A stretch of 9,913 nt of DNA from positions 1 through 9,913 of the forward strand of contig PRDV01000088.1 of assembly GCA_003174035.1 (NCBI GenBank). Reading direction: 5' to 3'. The first letter of the stretch is position 1. The number at the start of each line of letters is the position of its first letter. This DNA comes from Candidatus Babelota bacterium (GTDB taxonomy: Bacteria > Babelota > Babeliae > Babelales > Babelaceae). Position numbers and translations under genes: made by a program. Of this stretch, positions 6,255 to 9,913 are shown in pieces. The notes under the pieces were generated by a model. The model was given only the letters and a program-made list of their open reading frames with translations. It ran no database searches and was not told where the DNA came from.

Positions 6255-7889
6255 ATGTCATGCCGCTGGTGGGCTCTTGTATGGGTTTTTTGTTTGCCTA
6301 TGGTAACATCTCACCTATTTTGTGCAGCTGAGGAGATTGAAGGGCTTTCTCTTGATGCTGAAGGTGAAGTAGATATAGAACGTAAATTACGAGACTCCAA
6401 GGCTCTGGTACTGAAGGCTATCAAGCATTTTCAGAAAGTGTCTGTTGAGGATGCTTGTAACGATTTTATTCATAATCCTGTTTGGCGGATTGGCGAATTG
6501 TATATCTATGTCTATACAGCTAAAGGGGTCTGTTTAGCATATGGAGATGATTACGATGCCATTTGGCGAGATATTAGTGATAGTAAAAGTCTTGGCGGAG
6601 ATTCACTTCTCAAAACTCTTAATCGAGCGGGAGTTAAAGGGGGAAATGTTAGTTATCTCTGGCAAAATAGCTTTAAGACTTCTTATGTGAAATCAGTTAC
6701 TAAGGATGGTATCAGCTATTTACTCGGCTGTGGATTTTTTCCTGAAAGTGACGAGTATGCAGCAAAACAGCTCGTAAAAACAGCTGCCGAATATTTTAAG
6801 CGCAATGGAAAAGAGGTGACCTTTGCCTTGATAAGTAATCCCACAGGTCCATTTGTTAAGGGATTTATCTATATGGCTGCCTATGATTATAATGGCTTAA
6901 CCTTGGCGCATGGTAATAACCCTGCCTTAGTAGGGCAGAACCGTATTGACGAAGTAGATGCTCGCGGAAAGCCCCTTATTAAAGAGCTGATAAGAATCGC
7001 TCGCACCAAAGGAAGCGGTTGGCTCAATTATTATTGGCGGAAAGAGCTCAAGCGGGCCTATGTAGAGCGGGTTATTGATCCAAAAACTAAAATTGCGTAT
7101 GTCCTCACTGCGGGATATTACCCTAATATTAACTTCAAAACGGTAAAATCATACGTGGCTCGTGCGATTTATTATTTGAAAGCTAATGGAGCCAAAGCTG
7201 CTTTTAGTGAATTTTCAAACTTAGTCGGGGAGTTTGCGCAAGGTGGACTGGGAGTAGTTGTTTTTGATCTTGATGGCAAATGCTTGGCAAATGGTGTCAA
7301 TCCAGCATTTGTAGGGCAAAATCTCATGAAACAAACCGGTAATCGGGGACGTTTATATGTTAGGGATATTATCACACAGGCGAAGAAAAATGGAAAAGCA
7401 GTTGTTGCCTATTCAAACTTTAATGCAAATGCGATTGGCTACTTTCAACTGGTTGATACCCCAGATGGCAAGTTTATTGTTGGTGCAGAATTCTATCCCG
7501 ATTCAAAACAGGTTTCTACACAAACGATGGTGTCACGAGCGGTAGAGACACTTGAAGAAAAAAAAGCTGAAAAGGCTTTTGGCGAATTTAGCAGGCGAGA
7601 TGGATTTTTTATAGAAGGCGATCTGTCCATTTTCGTCTATGATGCTAATGGAACGCGGCTAGTAAATGGGATGCAAAAAACACAAATTTGGCAGAATCTC
7701 TTAAAATCTACTGATCAAGAAGGTAAGCGGGTAGTCAATGATCTGATCACGGTAGCTATTAATGGCGGCGGGTGGATGGAATATAAAACTCGCAATGCCA
7801 CCCGACGCGTGTATGTAAAATCGGTAGCTAAGAAACTCGATAATGGTTCGGTCAAAAACCTTATTGTTGGTAGCGGCTACTTCTTATGA
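6255..7889 (+). CDS. Exported protein with four tandem Cache-like sensor domains
   Basis: This 544-residue protein begins with a signal peptide (WWALVWVFCLPMVTSHLFCA, cut probably near 24). Four repeats of about 120-125 residues follow at roughly 48-163, 168-291, 297-416 and 423-544. Each has a helix, then a strand pair with a GxCLANG-type turn, an NPAxVGQN-like box (222-229 and 349-356; degenerate in the first and last repeat), a GWLNYYW-like strand, a YVKSV strand and a closing G-x-G/E-[FY]-[FY] (GCGFFP, TAGYYP, GAEFYP, GSGYFL). This is the pattern of the single Cache (sCache_2) domain that binds small ligands in chemoreceptors and kinases. There is no transmembrane segment after the signal peptide and no output domain, so it is probably a soluble periplasmic or secreted binding protein. 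AAGGAG (6242-6247) lies 7 nt before the ATG. It is divergent from the thioredoxin gene. Ligand and role are unknown. Confidence 0.85.
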   Translation: MSCRWWALVWVFCLPMVTSHLFCAAEEIEGLSLDAEGEVDIERKLRDSKALVLKAIKHFQKVSVEDACNDFIHNPVWRIGELYIYVYTAKGVCLAYGDDYDAIWRDISDSKSLGGDSLLKTLNRAGVKGGNVSYLWQNSFKTSYVKSVTKDGISYLLGCGFFPESDEYAAKQLVKTAAEYFKRNGKEVTFALISNPTGPFVKGFIYMAAYDYNGLTLAHGNNPALVGQNRIDEVDARGKPLIKELIRIARTKGSGWLNYYWRKELKRAYVERVIDPKTKIAYVLTAGYYPNINFKTVKSYVARAIYYLKANGAKAAFSEFSNLVGEFAQGGLGVVVFDLDGKCLANGVNPAFVGQNLMKQTGNRGRLYVRDIITQAKKNGKAVVAYSNFNANAIGYFQLVDTPDGKFIVGAEFYPDSKQVSTQTMVSRAVETLEEKKAEKAFGEFSRRDGFFIEGDLSIFVYDANGTRLVNGMQKTQIWQNLLKSTDQEGKRVVNDLITVAINGGGWMEYKTRNATRRVYVKSVAKKLDNGSVKNLIVGSGYFL

Positions 7890-8054
7890 GTTTGTTTTTT
7901 CGGTATGCACAAAGATGTCTGTCGTAGGACGACGCGGACAATTCCAAGATGGACAGATCTTGAAGTGCCAGGTATTGGCCGTACGTTGTGCGAGCTTCTC
8001 AAGCTCAGTGAGATTTTCTAAAACGTAGTAATTAAACCTTTGTTTCCAGCGCTG
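7884..8054 (-). pseudogene. Startless reading frame with Cys-rich C-terminus; possible gene remnant
   Basis: The minus strand is open for 56 codons after an in-frame TAG and ends with TAA overlapping the end of the Cache gene. It contains no ATG, GTG or TTG. The product reads like a natural protein: RWKQRFNYYVLENL, then LTELEKLAQRTANTW, then CPSWNCPRRPTT. The two Cys with nearby Pro recall half of a zinc-binding site, but no family is recognised. The plus strand also has a 38-codon frame here (from ATG 7905) with no ribosome binding site, so coding on either strand is uncertain. It may be the 3' end of a decayed or frameshifted gene. Confidence 0.3.
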
Positions 8055-8186
8055 CTAAAGTTCTATGAACTGTTTGTTAATTATGCAGTTTTAGCAAATG
8101 ACAACATTTTTCATCACGTCGTTTTTCTGTTATACTCTATGCTAATCAAAGTGTATAATTTTAAAGTTATAATGAGCGAGAACTGC
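7890..8186. other. Intergenic region before the F-box-like gene, with small inverted repeats
   Basis: Apart from the startless minus-strand frame, this stretch holds several short hairpins. GAGCTT-CTC-AAGCTC (7992-8006) has a perfect 6-bp stem. AGTTC-TAT-GAACT (8059-8071) would compete with a larger fold pairing TGCTAA (8053-8058) with TTAGCA (8091-8096) and AACTG (8068-8072) with CAGTT (8086-8090). No clear terminator with a T run follows the Cache gene. Confidence 0.4.
8154..8159 (+). promoter_or_regulatory. Possible -10 box of the F-box-like gene
   Basis: A perfect TATAAT lies 27 nt before the chosen ATG. A second -10-like TATACT lies at 8131-8136. Neither has a good -35 partner, and TATAAT arises easily in this AT-rich stretch. 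Confidence 0.35.
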
Positions 8187-9833
8187 ATGTCAAAAATCGA
8201 TATAATCATAATTTTTTCTCTGGCGTTTATACTTAAAGTGAATGCTATGAATTACCTGCCGCTTGAATTAACTGAAAATATTATATCGAAGTTCGTAAGC
8301 ACCGATGTAGAGGACATTCCCCTAGTTATGAGCCAGGTGATGGCACTAGCTCTTACTAGTAAAAATCTTCACGAACAAACAAATAATCCTTTAGTTGTGA
8401 AAAAGCTCTTTACAACAATGTCAGAACAGTTTCAAATGCATCTCTATGATATTTGTGCTGAAGTTAATTCTCCGATAAGTTTTGCTTTTTTAAAAGATCA
8501 TCTGCCGCTTGGGCAGCTACAGCTTTATGAAGCAGTGCCAAAAATTTTAAAAATTGTAGAAGAACTGCTATCAGTTTTCAAGCCACTCGGGCTTTCGAGC
8601 GATGAAAGTGTTGTATCGATCAACTCAAACCCTATGTATCATGAAACAAAACAAGGGCTTTTTCTGGTGTTGTGTGTAACCCCATTCTTAGAAACTCCTT
8701 GGGGTCTGATAAAATTAGTAACAGGAGAGTTAAATTTTACTGCTGCTTACTTGGCATTTTGTCAAGAATTTTTTAAAAGATGCAAACTAAGTTTTATTCT
8801 CACAGAACCCCTTAAATACATTGAACAAGAAGAATTTTATAAAATAACTAGACGACCAATTTTAAGAGAAAATTTGCTGCCAGACTTAGGTGCTGACATG
8901 ATTTCGACTTTAACAGGTGAACAGATTTCATTAGCTATTGGTACTGATAATATTATTTTCAATCGAATAAAATCAAAAAACACACGCTATACCATAATGA
9001 AAGTTGAAGATCAGGTGTTACCAGAAGCCGAATTGGTGAAAGACAAAAAGAAATGCCTACAAGAAGGTAAGCTACTAGCTTTTTTGCAAAAACATTATGC
9101 TATTGAAAAAGGAATAACAGAAAGTGACAAAAAATTATCTGGATCTGATGTATCCCTAAAAAGACGCTTTATTTCAATGAAACAAATACCAAACGTGATT
9201 ATTGAAATTCTTCAAGAATTTGAGGATCAACCGTATATCCATAAAATTGATATACAGAAGCAAAATGTTTATGAAATGAATAAAAACCCGATTGTTCCAT
9301 TTCAATTAAGCAAAGATAGCAAGTTTTTGCCATTCGAAAATAGAGAGGATCGCGATATATTCGTTAACTTTTGCTTTTTAAAAGACGATTTTATCGATGA
9401 GGGCGATAGCCAGAGTTGCACTATGATTGGTCCTCATTATAGAGGATGGTCAGTGCGGAATCATGAAACTTATGAGAAATATCGCGGGTTATTGCTCTCT
9501 CTGTATGTTGCGCATTTTTCCTTTGCATTGGATTCATTGAGGATAGCATTTCAAAATATGATGACACGTATTTGTTGTGGGTGGAAACATGCAAAATTAG
9601 TTGATCATAGTACTATCAAGCATAGGGAATCGGAAGAGGAATGGCAATTGCTCATGAAGAAAAAAATTTTTAATTCTGAGCATCGGTTTATTTTTTTTGC
9701 AGCCAAAACTTTTGGCCTACTTCACTCAATTTCACTCAATATTTATAATGAAAGAAACCCGCTCTGTTATCTTTGGGTTAAGAAAAAAGATTTTGATACA
9801 GTGGTCAAACTATTAAATTTAACTATTGTATGA
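8187..9833 (+). CDS. Exported protein with N-terminal F-box-like motif; rest unknown
   Basis: From the ATG at 8187 the product has 548 residues. It starts MSKIDIIIIFSLAFILKVNA, a clear signal peptide. Next comes MNYLPLELTENIISKFV and, after a short spacer, MALALTSKNLHEQ (residues about 22-64). LPxEL...I...F followed by L-x-L-T-S-K-x-L is the pattern of an F-box, the eukaryotic motif that binds Skp1 in ubiquitin ligases. The remaining 480 or so residues match nothing I recognise; there are no clear repeats, and a hydrophobic patch (LYVAHFSFALDSLRIAF) lies near the C-terminus. The open frame extends upstream to a TTG at 8040, but that part lacks signal features; an ATG at 8172 is an alternative. 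No strong ribosome binding site precedes any of these starts. The gene is visibly richer in A and T than cysS or bamA. A host-directed effector is inference. Confidence 0.75.
   Translation: MSKIDIIIIFSLAFILKVNAMNYLPLELTENIISKFVSTDVEDIPLVMSQVMALALTSKNLHEQTNNPLVVKKLFTTMSEQFQMHLYDICAEVNSPISFAFLKDHLPLGQLQLYEAVPKILKIVEELLSVFKPLGLSSDESVVSINSNPMYHETKQGLFLVLCVTPFLETPWGLIKLVTGELNFTAAYLAFCQEFFKRCKLSFILTEPLKYIEQEEFYKITRRPILRENLLPDLGADMISTLTGEQISLAIGTDNIIFNRIKSKNTRYTIMKVEDQVLPEAELVKDKKKCLQEGKLLAFLQKHYAIEKGITESDKKLSGSDVSLKRRFISMKQIPNVIIEILQEFEDQPYIHKIDIQKQNVYEMNKNPIVPFQLSKDSKFLPFENREDRDIFVNFCFLKDDFIDEGDSQSCTMIGPHYRGWSVRNHETYEKYRGLLLSLYVAHFSFALDSLRIAFQNMMTRICCGWKHAKLVDHSTIKHRESEEEWQLLMKKKIFNSEHRFIFFAAKTFGLLHSISLNIYNERNPLCYLWVKKKDFDTVVKLLNLTIV
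9721..9740 (+). repeat. Exact 10-bp tandem duplication inside the F-box-like gene
   Basis: TTCACTCAAT occurs twice back to back near the 3' end of the gene. Ten bases is not a multiple of three, so gain or loss of one copy changes the last 36 or so codons; the one-copy frame stays open for about 30 codons. Confidence 0.85.
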
Positions 9834-9849
9834 GCATCGATTGATGTAC

Positions 9850-9872
9850 TCCGTATGAATTAATTCAACGGA
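9850..9872. terminator. Hairpin after the F-box-like gene, likely terminator
   Basis: TCCGT (9850-9854) pairs with ACGGA (9868-9872) and, past a one-base bulge, TGAA (9856-9859) pairs with TTCA (9864-9867) around a TTAA loop. TTCTTTCCT follows on the plus strand. It begins 16 nt after the stop codon at 9831-9833. Confidence 0.5.
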
Positions 9873-9913
9873 TTCTTTCCTACAGCTCCCAGCTCTTCAC
9901 TGTTCAACGCTGT
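9860..9913 (-). CDS. Possible C-terminal end of a minus-strand gene running off the window
   Basis: The minus strand is open from the right edge to TAA at 9860-9862 and ends EELGAVGKNPLN. Seventeen codons is too few to name a family or be sure it is coding. If real, the gene is convergent with the F-box-like gene and its stop lies inside the hairpin at 9850-9872. Confidence 0.3.
   Translation of the reverse strand, partial: TALNSEELGAVGKNPLN

Noticed and set aside
7905..8018. 38-codon plus-strand frame starting at ATG 7905
   Set aside because: There is no ribosome binding site and no recognisable feature; the opposite strand reads more like a protein.
8040..8186. Upstream extension of the F-box-like gene to a TTG at 8040
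   Set aside because: No ribosome binding site precedes it, the added residues show no domain, and the signal peptide would be buried 50 residues in. The TATAAT at 8154 would also lie inside the gene.
1..9913. CRISPR array, transposase or phage genes
   Set aside because: No spaced direct repeats, transposase motifs or phage structural genes are visible in any frame.

Overview
The window looks like part of the chromosome of a host-associated Gram-negative bacterium. A five-POTRA BamA shows there is an outer membrane. Four other genes carry N-terminal signal peptides: a WD40 protein, a tandem Cache-domain protein, an F-box-like protein and a 37-residue peptide. Eukaryote-like repeat and F-box modules behind secretion signals, in a fairly AT-rich genome with small housekeeping genes, fit the intracellular candidate phylum Dependentiae (TM6, Babeliae) best. 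This assignment is inference; no rRNA or other taxonomic marker is present.

Layout. Positions 1-147 hold no convincing intact gene, but include a perfect 14-bp inverted repeat (79-115) and a short open stretch resembling the active-site start of a papain-like protease. On the minus strand, 174-1406 encodes a secreted eight-bladed WD40 protein and 1504-4026 encodes BamA. An 83-bp divergent promoter region separates bamA from cysS (4110-5504, plus strand). CysRS has a 24-residue N-terminal extension encoded by a palindromic element. A GC-rich hairpin (5531-5550) lies between cysS and the convergent 37-codon gene (5556-5669, minus), which has its own promoter and ribosome binding site. A thioredoxin gene follows (5788-6117, minus), with an inverted repeat over its -10 box. 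On the plus strand, 6255-7889 encodes an exported protein of four tandem Cache-like domains. The next stretch (7890-8186) holds a startless minus-strand reading frame that looks like a gene remnant. The plus-strand gene 8187-9833 encodes an exported F-box-like protein with a more AT-rich sequence than its neighbours, ending at a hairpin (9850-9872). A possible minus-strand gene end runs off the right edge.

How it fits together. BamA inserts outer-membrane proteins, CysRS charges tRNA-Cys and thioredoxin keeps cytoplasmic thiols reduced; these are core functions. The WD40, Cache, small Cys-containing and F-box-like proteins are accessory envelope or secreted products, and some may face a eukaryotic host. 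No obvious multi-gene system (defence, biosynthetic or mobile) is visible. The most unusual items are the palindromic in-frame insertion in CysRS, the exported F-box-like protein, the unlisted tiny secreted Cys protein and the four-Cache protein without any transmembrane or output domain.
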